Assembly (NCBI GenBank): GCA_914767715.1
Contig: OU612069.1
Location: 24,425,387-24,489,386, forward strand
DNA length: 64,000 nt
DNA from: Membranipora membranacea
Taxonomy: Eukaryota > Bryozoa > Gymnolaemata > Cheilostomatida > Membraniporidae
Direction of reading: 5' to 3'
The position numbers and the translations under genes were made by a program. Below, piece after piece: positions 35,983 through 47,322 of the stretch. The notes beneath the pieces were generated by a model. The model saw only the letters and a program-made list of their open reading frames with translations. It did no database searches and had not been told where the DNA came from. Each line of letters begins with the position of its first letter. The first letter of the stretch is position 1.

Positions 35983-37807
35983 TGTGACAGCCGCCACCTG
36001 TCGTGTATCAGGTCATGACAGTGACCATTCTGGCTGTCACTGGAAATGCCATAATAATAATCATTTCCCATTAACTTATAGTGGCAGAAATAATGACATT
36101 TTAATAGACATTTATTACAAAAACAATGACCAAATAATGGGCTGTGTCCTGGTGTGTGTGATTACGCTTTGCCTTCTTGATGAGTGTGAGCCAATCAATT
36201 ATCGCTTTGCTATTACCTAGTTTTTTGCAATTCATTGATATCATATGATGTCTTGTTTTCACATCTTTTTGGTAGTACTATATAAGAGATAGTTTTTACT
36301 TAGTTTAGTGTGTGTTGTTTGAGAGAGCAATAAAGATGCTGGTGTGCAATTAACAGTCTCGTCAATTCGCCCTAGTAACCGCTCAGTGTGCGGCATAATG
36401 GTTTAGTGCCGTCACATTTGGCACTGCGAGTACGGGTACTTTTTGTTGTCGGCGAACCTGAGCGGTGAAGGGTCTGCTAGAATGAGCAGCAAGGGTGAGA
36501 AAGAGTTGACAGAGGAGACAGGAGTTAGGGCCTGTGATGTATGTGGCCCGGAGACTCTAGAGGCATATGGCATTGTTGCAGCAATGAAGGGAGAAGTGCA
36601 GGAACTGTGGTGTGTCGACCGAAGGCAAACTGAGGCCATCGGGCACCTCGAGAGGCAAGCGGAGGAAGCCGCAACAGAGAATAGGAGAAAAAAGGTAAAT
36701 GGAAGTCTGGTGAATGGAGAAGAGGACAGAATTGAATTATTATGGAGAGTGGAGTTGGAAACTTTACAGCTATGGAGACTATAGTCTAGCCAAGACAAAG
36801 TTAAATGTCTTCATAGTGAAAATGGAGAGAGAAAAATGGACTTTGGTATCCTTTGCTTTCATCTATGAATATGTAGGTGTTGATAACTAAACTTACTTGG
36901 AATTTTTTTTGCTGTCGACCACTCTAAGCAACCACAGAGCTGTCATTTCATTTAACAGTGTATTCAAATACCGGCCAGAAAGATGCCGAAGGATTCTTAA
37001 ACGCCATAAGGAGGCGGATGGCCTTTGGTCCTGCAGTATGGTGAATTCCTCTGCAGAGTAGGGCTTACTGCTTGACAGAAATATAATTTGTCACAACGTG
37101 AGAGATATCTACACCCATCTAAATATTGACGAAAACTATCGATCCAAGAAAAAATATGAAATTAGTATTAATAAAATAAATACAAAGCAAATAATTGTCG
37201 AAGCTACAGTCTGGAACACCGTATCAATTCGGTGGGAAGAACCGGTTGTAGAAGCAGTAAGGAGTCAAAATGACAAGAAAAACTAAAATAAAAATAGAAG
37301 TACCCAACAGATTTAACAAGGAAACACTTCAGCAACACAGATACAGATTACCCTACATACAAACAATGGAAGACAACAACATTCTGGAGAATGGATAAGA
37401 TATCTAAATAGGGGAGGTGTGACAGCCATCACCTGTCATGTATCAGGTCATGACAGTGACCGTTCTGGCTGTCACTGGAAATGCCATAATAATAATAATT
37501 TCCCATTAACTAAAACAATGACCAAATATTGGGCTGTGTCCTGGTGTGTGTGATTACGCTTTGCCATCTTGATGAGTGTGAGCCGATCAATTATCGCTTT
37601 GCTATAACCTAGTTTTTGCAATTCATTGATATCATATGATGTCTTGTTTTCACATCTTTTTGGTAGCACTATATAAGAGATAGTTTTTACTCAGTTTAGT
37701 GTGTGTTGTTTGAGAGAGCAATAAAGATGCTGGTGTGCAATAAACAGTCTCCTCAATTCGCCCTAGTAACCGCTCAGTGTGCGGCATAGTGGTTTAGTGC
37801 CGTCACA
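35983..37807 (+). mobile_element. Internally deleted LTR retrotransposon
   Basis: Two direct LTRs (35983-36416, 434 bases; 37418-37807, 390 bases) start TGTGACAGCC and end GCCGTCACA, with an ~45-base deletion in the 3' copy. The element is bounded by ACAT on both sides. After the 5' LTR comes TGGCACTGCGAG, a likely primer-binding site, and before the 3' LTR the purine tract AAATAGGGGAGG. Only ~1 kb of interior remains: a 113-codon frame (36443-36784) with VCGPETLEAYG and a charged helix, possibly a Gag start, and a short lysine-rich frame near 37098-37286. No protease, RT or integrase remains. Confidence 0.85.
36443..36784 (+). CDS. Gag-like N-terminal frame of deleted LTR element
   Basis: A 113-codon open frame starting 27 bases after the 5' LTR. 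It has ACDVCGPETLEAYG and then a highly charged, probably coiled segment (residues ~50-95). Its position just after the primer-binding site suggests the N-terminal part of gag, but no capsid or zinc-knuckle motif is visible. It could equally be a non-functional remnant. Confidence 0.35.
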   Translation: MLSANLSGEGSARMSSKGEKELTEETGVRACDVCGPETLEAYGIVAAMKGEVQELWCVDRRQTEAIGHLERQAEEAATENRRKKVNGSLVNGEEDRIELLWRVELETLQLWRL

Positions 37808-38069
37808 ACATTTTATACTTTGTTTCATTATGGTGTCCTAAATAATTTTCCAATATCTTATGATCCACCATAAGAGCTTAGGTTGGCTGTTAGTATGCTG
37901 ACATACTTAACCTTAGGTGATACTAACTGACTCGATAGCAATAGTCTTTTGGGATGGCCCTGCTTCTTGTCAAAGAACAAATTTTACTTTTATTCAATGA
38001 ATATATTACGCAGGAATTTTTCAATCTGTTTGCACCCACTCTTCTCTTACTACGATAAATCACAATACA

Positions 38070-40779
38070 ACGGAGGAAATGACACATTTCAGAATAGCAT
38101 CGAGCCAAGCACAGAGTATTATTTAATAATAAATCACCTCTAGTGGGGAGAAAAATAATTTCCCTCATAATGATAAAATTCCAAGGCGTGTGGTTGTGGT
38201 TCAGCTTATCTACTACAATATGTTAATACTTGTACAAACAGATTGCCTAGTAAGAAATTAGCTGCATAGATATTCTCAATTAACTGGATATTCAATTTTG
38301 ATTCTGATATCTAACCAATAACCACATGACTTCCAATTGTACTAGGTAGAATATTTTCCAGACCGTTTTTCCTCATATTTGGATTATTAGGCATTAATAC
38401 ATTTGCATGTTTTACAATTAATGAAAATGATTTGAAGGTGACACAACACTGTCACTCAAAGCCATTCTTTATCTATGACTAATAACGGCCTCACCTTCAC
38501 TGTGAAAGTCTATAGGGTAAATCAATGGTTAGATGTTGGTATTATTTCTACTCACACAATCCTCTGGGGTGAGGTCACAGTTTTCATGTAGGTATAATGC
38601 AGGCAGGTGTGTACTCTGATTGAGATAACCTGTTGAAAGCTCTTGCGACATAATGTCAGCCATTTACAGAATTTCTATGTACCACCTTCAAGAGTAAGAA
38701 AATATTGAGTAAAACATGAGAAATAATTAAAAAAATAAGCTGTTACATACATAGGTGACTTGTTAATCTTCCAGTGTGTTATATTCTGTAGGCTTTTAGT
38801 GGTCACTATTTACACAATTCACTTACTTATTTGCTTGGACAGATTATTCTTGATCATTTATCCAAGTTGTGTGCTCTGCTATTATTGAAGGTTCTTCAAG
38901 CTGCAACAGAATGATTTTGAACTACTGTGATGGTCAACAATGATCACGTCACATAATTATCATCGCTATGTATGTACGATATAAATTTAAAACTCTGCGA
39001 AGGTACCCCACCCGGTGATAATTAGTTACATTGAATACTTTTTTCCACATATCATAGTAAGATATAACTAGATGTTATGAAGCTGATATCAGGAAGAGAA
39101 CTCAATAAATGTATACAGGTCCGTCCCTCAGAAAGAACAGGGAAGTCGTCAGTTTAATTAAATAAACCAGGAGGTATCCTGAAGCAAAAATCACCAATTT
39201 GATTGGTTTGTCACTCACTCAAAACAGATCCTTAATTAATGATAAAATCACACTCCTAGCTGGAAGCCCTTATCCCTGTAAACATCGCAACTGCTATGTA
39301 AAACAGTTATGGGTTATGTGGTTGCAGTTTGATGGCAGGAGATTTGAAAAAAACATTTCTACAACTGTGGTTAATGATGGACATCAATCAAAAATTATTG
39401 CATATAATGGTCGTTTGAAAGTTAAGCTTGCAACCTGAATTCCTATGTAAGTATTTCAGCATTTGCCTGCAGACACATGACTCAGGTCCCTAGCATCACA
39501 GAGGGAACAATGAGGATACCAGTCAGCAAATCACAGAGTGAAGAAATGCAATAAATTTATGAAACAAAGCTTGAAATGTTGTCATTCACCTCTTTTCACT
39601 GTCTTAGGTTAAATATCAACCCTGCGCTAATAGTTTGATAACACTTTAATGTTCGGGTTCAGTAGATTACTTTAATTTCTTTGGCATCTTAAATCAGAAG
39701 ATATTGTTATTAGACTGTGTGAAGCAACTAAACGTACATATCGGTCACTCTGACGCCTTATAATTCTCAAATCGAAATGAAAGTTTTGATTTTGCCAGGT
39801 GTGAAATACATTATACACTAGGCCAAATAAACGGTTTGACGTAAGTTTATTTGTTCGTTTGTTGCAAGAGGGGAATCTCTCGAGCTGTAGTTTGTGTAAC
39901 TGTCACATCTTGATGCTACTTCATTAAGCATCAGCATAACAATCTAATAAAGAAAAGGCTGTGATAGTTCAACCCTATGCCTCAGCCAACCTAAGCAAAG
40001 CAGATTGCAGAGGCCGCAATTCATAGGATCTTTCCACTACTTCATCAGTCACGGTCAGCAGGAATGTACAAAAGTTGGTATTTCTATTATCATTTCAATT
40101 CAAATCAAGCATAAAACAGGAATCCATGTCGGTTGTATAGTGCAGTAGGTATGTGGCATCAGTGAAGAAGCGAATTGTCAGTCACTCCTGTATGGTTGCA
40201 CACTCACCTCAATAACGTCTTAATAGCATCTTTGTTTAGCAGAATAGTTGGGGATCAGAAAATATCCAGAGTTCCAAAATATCCAGAGATATCCAAGTAC
40301 GATAAGGTGTTGAAGTTCAGATAATACACTTGTACAGCTTCCTCGGTCACACTTTGTTGTGCCAAGCATTTGATATTTTCACTACTATAAATAAATAGGG
40401 ACTTCACAATCCCGAAAGCTATGTAAATCACCATGAATACCCCTTTTTCACGGTAAGGTGAACAGTCACGCCTACATTGTACGCTTTTCTTAATCTGTAG
40501 GCTTAAATACTTCTCAACGTTAATGAAGAGCTGTGTTGGTTGCTATGGTAGCTGAAAAAGAATTTTTTTCAATGTAAATGGACAAAACACTTGATTAGTT
40601 ATTGCTTTACACTGACAGTTCTGTAACAAAATTATCTATGTAGAAGATGTTCTCATGATGGCCAGTACACCTGCATAAGACATATGAGGAAGCAGCTTGT
40701 GTTGAAGATGTTGCTAGTATTTCACCATTTTGCGAATGGTTGAGGTCTGGACAACTGGGACACTCAACCACAGGTCTAG
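38070..40779. repeat. Segmental duplication, right copy, block A'
   Basis: Collinear partner of 160-3582, same orientation. It lacks the left copy's 330-845 segment and ~165 bases near the LTR junction. A short open frame at 39199-39438 corresponds to a frame broken by a stop in the left copy and has no recognised motif. Confidence 0.85.
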
Positions 40780-41242
40780 TGTGGGGAATTTCAGTCTTTG
40801 ACTGTTATATATATTAAGCACTGAGGACACATTTTATTCATACATTTTAATCATACATTCTATTCCTACACATGTTTTGTCTGTTATAATAATCCTTTAT
40901 AAATGATACGACTATTTTTAGCAAGCTTACACCCTTCCCTCTTACAACTTGTCACTTCATGTTAACTAGCAGACTAGACTAACGCACTAATTATTTTTAC
41001 TGATTTATACATTAAATCTTTGTAACTCTGTTAGTTTTAGTTAGATAGTTAGTACACAATAAAATCATAGTATAGTTGATGAACAACACATTTTTATGCC
41101 TGGCTGGTGGCCTTGATTTAAACAGACTTTTCGACTGGCAGGTTGCCGTTGAGCCTTACGCGTTCATCAGAAAAAGTTGGAGATCGGGAATAATTATGCC
41201 AAGCCCATGCTGGCTATCCTGACATGATATAATTTCCCGACA
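40780..41242 (+). mobile_element. Solo LTR
   Basis: A single 463-base LTR, TGTGGGGA...TTCCCGACA, bounded by CTAG at 40776-40779 and 41243-41246. It occupies the same site as the two-LTR element in the left duplicate. An intact TTAA at 40814-40817 marks the pre-insertion state of the TTAA element found in the left copy. Confidence 0.88.
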
Positions 41243-41875
41243 CTAGCACCAAATACAGAATACCTGTGAATCAAGTTTTAAAATATTGCCACAATGATGA
41301 CATTCATCAACACTGTATAGCTGGTCAAACTTAATCTCTGATAAAAATCTTTGACTTTGTTGTTTTAATTTATCTTTCCTTTTGTTGACAGAAGACAACT
41401 ATCAAACTTGCACTGTTCATGCATAGATGGCCTCTATTGTCAGAGCTAAGGAAAACAGGCTAATGAATAACTTGGTGCTCAGATAATTTTTCCCCACTTT
41501 CAAATACACCAGTTGGCTTGCAATGGTTACAACTTGTTGCTAATTACAAGCCTTAAAATAAAGTGGTGGCGTTTTCAATATTGAGCTGTCCTTGAAGCTT
41601 AAGTTTTTGAGGCTAGTGTGACGGAAGATCCTCCCTTTGGTTGTGGAAAAATCCCTATTTTGTAGATCTGTTTAACTACTGCTTGAAGAAAAATAAACTA
41701 CAAATTTGATCAAAACAAGCTGGAAAAGTCGAGCTATTGTATTGGTGAGTTGTAGAATACTATGGAATTTTCTCCAATGTGTAAAGAATTGAAATTCAAA
41801 AAATAAAATGATATAACATCTAAAGCATAATGTATTTATAGCTTTCGTTGTGTCCATGTTGGCAATGGAAATGTG
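41243..41875. repeat. Segmental duplication, right copy, block B'
   Basis: Matches 9543-10172. After 41875 the right copy continues with ~3.1 kb that is missing from the left copy. Confidence 0.8.
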
Positions 41876-43246
41876 CACTAAAAATGGCAATTGGTGCACT
41901 TTCCAGGCATGTTAAAAAGTTTGCAATACCTCGGATTTGACAGGAAATATTTATTAAAAGAGGTTCGAGCTGCATTTTGAGTGTTATTCATGGTGAGTAT
42001 CACAATTTAAAGCAGGCTTTTGGAGCTAGCAAGACAGCATGATTCATATATAATACAACGGGTAAATGAATAGAGGCGGATGTTTTACTTATGTAAATTA
42101 ATTATCTTAACCAGAGCATCGAGGCTTTTTATTACCAGCATTCAAAAATAATTTCTGTCACTGCTTATGATACTCGGAAAAAGAGAAAAAAAATGACATA
42201 ACATCAGCCTGGCAGGGCAGGAAGGCAATGGCATTTGCCACACTTACCAACTTTCACATACAACTGAGGGTATACCTGATTTATAGGGCATGGTGATAAG
42301 CGTCAGAAAACCAGGGAAACACTTTCATCATACCTTCAATTTAAACATTCATTGTTCTACATTATCATGATACCACATGACAATATAATTGTCAGATCTT
42401 TTTAAAATTTGATGCATTGTTTTATTCTTACCCATCAATTTTAAACGTTAAATTTTCAGCAACAATCAGCAACCTGAGTGGTTAGGACGTTTTGTTTGAG
42501 GCCCGACCATTGTACACTCAGATTCAGGTCCTGAATCCAACTATCTAGACAGAAAAAAGCTGATGAGTTTTGATAATTGATTAATACTGCAGATCAAATC
42601 TAAGCTAAGCTAACCAAGCTTATTTGAACACATTCAATATCTGAGTACCAAACAAGACTTCACATAACTTGCAAGTATGAAGATTCGGCTGGAACGAGAA
42701 TCCTCCATACAAGCTCAGAGTGTTGGGGAAGTTTATATAACAAACAATAGAGAAAACCAGCTCCAAACATTGGTCGTGACTGTTCTGGGGATAGTAGTGA
42801 GAGCAAGAGCTCAGAGCATTGAGATTGAACAGCTTGATCTAAATACAGTGTTTGAGGGTGTCTTGTGGGAGCATGCACTAAACCAGCACCTGACCCTAAG
42901 TCTAAACAAGGAAGGGCAGATACGCTGGACACAAGATACGCTAAACACATTTAACTTGCTTTGTTGAAGGTCAATGTGATTCCTGGGAAATGTAAACACC
43001 TTGCAATTTCAATTATGAAAATGTTTTCAACAGTCCTATCCCAAAAACAAGGTTCGAACTGTACTGTGTCAGATATGGAGGAACGTTGGTATGCGAATTA
43101 TCCCTGTGTAGTAAACTGAGAGGGGTTTGTCTGGTCCCACTCAGAGTTATATGATGTAACATGGGAACTGGATTACCAGATTCTGCTTATGTTGGAATTG
43201 AAGGTTACAGACAATATATGCATAGAAGTCTCACAATAGGACTTGT

Positions 43247-43248
<2 letters not shown>
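41876..43248. other. Sequence absent from left duplicate
   Basis: This is part of the 3.1 kb lacking from the left copy. Overlapping frames on both strands at 42660-42999 show no motif. A degenerate A-box-like CAACCTGAGTGGTTAGGACG lies near 42470 without a good B-box. No gene is called. Confidence 0.4.

Positions 43249-43288
<40 letters not shown>
43249..43288. repeat. (AT)n microsatellite
   Basis: About 20 uninterrupted AT dinucleotides. Directly visible. Confidence 0.95.
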
Positions 43289-43289
<1 letters not shown>

Positions 43290-43291
<2 letters not shown>

Positions 43292-43990
43292 TTAATTATA
43301 TGTATATCCACAAGTATTAAATCAGTATTAGTCCTTTGAGCAAAAAAAAGTCCATACAAAGCTTTTGTTTTCTGAAAAGAGCTTTGAAAACATTTACTTG
43401 TGGGTTAATTATAAACAAAAACCTGGACCTTGTGGTGATGTACTATAGCAAGAATTCTTAAACTTGGTACACCTTTTTTTGACTCAGTATTAGTTTTTAA
43501 GGAAAAAAAATTTGAGGAAAAGCTTTGAAATCCTCCGCTTATGAGTTACGTATACATGGAAAATTGGACCCGATGGTGAAGTTATCTGTTTTCTTTTTTA
43601 ACTAGGGGTCTAAAACTTGGTACACATTTGTATTATCTCACTGTTAGTCTTATGAGCACAAACAATTTCAGAAAAAGCTTTGGATTTCAAATAAAAACTT
43701 TGACAATGTTCATTTGTTGGTTAAAGTCACACAAAACTGGACCAGTACTGCAGCTAGAAGTCTGAAAATTGGTAAAGAGTCATGTTAACATACTACTGGC
43801 TAATCTAGCAAAGATATTCAATGTAAATGTTTTGTTTTGGTTTCAACTATGTAAAATAATTGATCTTCCGGTGAAGCCCTTTTCCTAGGGCTGTAAAAGT
43901 AGGTGCATAGATTCAACATTATAACATTAGAATCTTAAGCAAAATAACATCTGTATTGAAGAAATTGTTAAAAAGTGTTTTCTTAGGTAA
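43290..43990. repeat. Strongly diverged tandem repeat, ~130-180-bp units
   Basis: Four or so degenerate units share AAAACTTGGTACAC, TTAGT.TTATGAGCA, GAAAAGCTTTG.AA and TTGGACC..TGGTGAAG. It starts directly after the (AT)n tract. No coding capacity. Confidence 0.55.
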
Positions 43991-44029
43991 AATAACATAA
44001 ATACTAGTACAACAGCTGCACGCTGACTT

Positions 44030-45260
44030 TCCCTCCAGGCACTGCAATTAACTATGTAGATGACACCACCGCATACTATCCGCGCTCAATATATGTTACA
44101 ACAACATCTCTTAATAGAAAAAGAAAGTTAAATTTGAGCCACCAGAAATAGGACAACTATTGATTAAGGAATATAATAAGGCTATCCAGAACAATATGCG
44201 CCTAAAAGCTGAGGTAACCAAATGCCTAATCATCGCTCTGAAGAAAACATTATAAAAGAAAAATCCACTGTCTATGAACGACAAAACCCAAGTGGAATCA
44301 GTTGCAAATGCAAGACTCAGAGACGCTGCATCAACAGTGTCATAGGTACACCAGTAAAGTAAAAACCAACACAAAACACTTACTGAGGAAGAGGTTGATT
44401 GAAAAATAAGGTTTACAGTCTATACGATCAACGGCCAAGCTATCCAATTTTTATCTACCAATGTCAAGAACAACTAAGCTTTCGTAAAACAGATTGGTGT
44501 CACCTCACCAGTCTCTTTTACAAGAGCATAAATCTAAATCTCGATATTAATAAGGTAAACTCACACCTGAATGATGTGCGTGAGTGGTGTAATAAAAACA
44601 AGCTTTCATCAAGTGTTAAGAAAACTCAATATATTTTGATCGAAAATCCCTTTTCCCTGGAGTCAGCTATAACTTTGAACAACAAAATTAAACAACGTGT
44701 CTGGACTAATTTTTCAAGCTTAAAAATTGCCATTTTGAGTGTTCGTCCTGTTATAATATAACTCTTCAGCTCACAGTAAGATGGTGTACTGCATAGAAGG
44801 CTGGGGGAATGCCCCGGGGACCACACTAAACCACCTTTTTAAAAGTGCAAAAGTCCTCACTGTTCCATCACTTTACTCTCACAGGGTCTGTCTACTCGCA
44901 CACAAAATCTACTATTCATCAACTCCTCCTACTCCCGCCTACACCACTCGCAAATCTCTCTTTGACCTGCCTTATCCTCCCTCTACATCAGCCTGTGGTC
45001 ATCGTCAACCTGACTACGAAGCGTCTGTTGCTTGGAACAGCTTGCCTGTCTCAATCGGTTCGATTATATGTATTGAACCATTTACGTCGGTTTTATAGCA
45101 GCACCTGCTCGCCTCATTGTGAGCGCCTTCACTGATGTAGGGTAATGTTCATAAGAGTCAATTAAATTCAAACCCAACTGAGGGCTCTTGCGCCTCGGAT
45201 AGCTATGCTACTGCGCATATGGAGCGTCATCATCTTAAACTTATGCATTATTTATACATG
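44030..45260 (+). pseudogene. Degenerate LINE, RT remnant to 3' end
   Basis: The plus strand shows the catalytic box NYVDDTTAYYPR near 44050. Further on are the LNDVREWCNKNKLSSSVKKT block near 44560-44630 and the IEGWGNAP block near 44800. The C-terminal ASVAWNSLPVSI (near 45020-45060) is typical of ORF2 tails. Frames are broken between these. Its last ~260 bases match 10173-10660 in the left duplicate. The 5' half of the RT domain is missing. Confidence 0.8.
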
Positions 45261-45782
45261 AGGTTGGTCCAATCATTTTTTTTATATTTTTGCTTGTGAT
45301 AAATGGTAAAAGCTATTTTTATGGCTACAAAAAAAAAAGGAAGCGGCAAAGCCCAAAGCTATGAAAATAAGTTGCAGAAATCAGATGAACATCCTCATAC
45401 CACTGCCAAAAATACAAAGCTATGCAAAAACCAAAAACATTCAAGTTCGAGATTCGAGACAATGGAAGCTGGGTGCACCAGAAGGGCCCCAGCCCTTCGG
45501 TGCGTGCTTTGATGAGGGCAACAGGTACAATCATGATATACTTTAGAATCGCTGGTGTGAACGAAGACAATCAAAACTTAAATCATGCCATACAACTGTA
45601 ATACTCCTAACAATGCAGCATACAGACATTCACAGTGAGGACGACATCCAGATGTACGTGTGGCAATCGCACTTATCAGAATTCTGAGTTAGAAGGTCAA
45701 GAGTGTAGAGAGAAGTTTCTAGAAAATACAAGATGGATGGTGACACAATAGAAAATACTACAGTTATACATGGTACAGGAGT
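45261..45782. other. Intergenic, nothing recognised
   Basis: Differs from the left copy at the equivalent place, which holds a LINE instead. Short overlapping frames only. Confidence 0.4.
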
Positions 45783-47322
45783 TGAGGTGAGTGAGAAAGT
45801 ACCTAACAGGACGTTAGATGTAACCACTGAGTCACTCCTTAGACTTTTTTGGTGTTCTTAGTTAGGTATGCGATGTGTCTGTGTGTCAAGACATACACAC
45901 CAGACACACATGCCAGAAAAGTACTTATTTATTTGAATTTAAATATTTAGCAAGGTAGCATGCTGCTTCGGAGCAGGAATTGTAGTATGAAAGTTTAGTA
46001 GCCGATGTGTAAGAAATCAACGGTGCCTTTTTTTTAGTCACCCCAAAGCTGGAAGATACAAAAGAGCACAGTGGGATATTTACATCAGCATCATGAGAAT
46101 ATCGGCCAATCACTGAGGACGTCACTCATACACGAGTTATCTCCTGAAGGTGAGCTTAACTCTCTCATAGAATCATTGTCAAGTCGGTCAGCTAGTACTG
46201 TTAGTAATTTTTGGAAGATTTGTGATGACATCTTTATATTATCTGAGTTACATTGATAGGCTCCATTAAGAGTTGTCCCTGTTTCTGGGTTCCAAGTGGC
46301 TCTACAGTACAACCCCTAATTATAAACATTGCAAATGCAGAATTCACCAAAAAAAAGGGATATTGATGAGGTGTTTGTTATAACTGTAATTAAATTGCCA
46401 GGTGACTTGATGTCATCACTATACTGAGTTATACTATGATGAGTGAGGAGTTTTCGCCTGTTACAGTATCGGATGCTGAGATGACTTACTCTGACAGCTC
46501 AGAAGAGGAGGAGGAGGAGGGAGATAATGTCAGCGCTCCTTATGTAGATGTGATGACTAATATTGAGAAGCTTTCACAGGATACTGATCTCCCTACTAAG
46601 ATGCAGGCAGCAATGAGTGTTAGGTGAGTTAAGGTATCCACCGTAAGGATACTGTGATGCTTCGTCGTAGTCTGTCAGGGGAACAAGAAATATGCTTCTC
46701 AAATATATGTATTACGTTCTGCAATATTTATATCAGTATGAAAACCCTATGATTCGACTAAAGATGTGACTTTCATCTTTTTTCTGATATTCTCAAACAA
46801 AGCCAACATATCTGAACATCTGATACTGTGACAACAATCGACGCCATATTTCCTGACTAAATGATCTATTTTGTCTGTGTGCCAATAGAAAATAGGTAGA
46901 ACTCATTTCTCTCAATAATTTTAGCCAAAATGGACACTTTACTATGATGATAGATCATATTTACTGACGTGAGACTTCAAGTTTGTCATGTAAGTTTATC
47001 ATGAGTTTGTGATAAGTATCTGAACAAAACTTTATTTTCTTTCCAAAACTGTTCTATAGTACTAATTTTATTGACAGGCGAGACATTTCAAAGTCCAGCG
47101 TTACACGTATAGATGAGTATATATCCCTCGGTCTCATCCCTGTTCTTCTACAGTCTATTGAGCCTAGCAAGGAGTAAGTTTATATCATTAATACATATTA
47201 GTTATCATTAATATTAAGTGTACTATCATCTTATTGGTCAATAGTGTAATAATAATGGTATATACAGTAGTTCTCACTAAATTCAAACACCAAGTAGTGT
47301 AGTAATTTGAGTTTATTACTCA
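45783..47322 (+). repeat. Segmental duplication, right copy, block D'
   Basis: Matches 13015-14548. It covers the upstream region, exon 1, intron 1, exon 2 and the start of intron 2 of the importin-alpha-like gene. Both copies keep an imperfect inverted repeat (TGTGTCTGTGTGT ... ACACACCAGACACA) about 560 bases before the start codon. Similarity ends near 47322 in intron 2. Confidence 0.85.
46091..46312 (-). CDS. Antisense ORF upstream of importin-like gene
   Basis: A 73-codon minus-strand frame just upstream of the importin start, facing the other way. It has coding-like composition (CRATWNPETG, LADRLDNDSM, SDWPIFS) and could be a small gene or the last exon of one, because ATAATTAG precedes it as a possible acceptor. 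In the left duplicate the same frame is broken by stops, which argues against an essential product or for decay of that copy. No family recognised. It may also be chance. Confidence 0.25.
   Translation of the reverse strand: MYCRATWNPETGTTLNGAYQCNSDNIKMSSQIFQKLLTVLADRLDNDSMRELSSPSGDNSCMSDVLSDWPIFS

Noticed and set aside
42462-42560. Possible tRNA-derived SINE head
   Set aside because: The A-box-like string is present but the B-box is poor; too weak to list as a feature.
42660-42999. Overlapping 96-codon frames on both strands
   Set aside because: No motif, no splice context, and neither can be favoured over the other.
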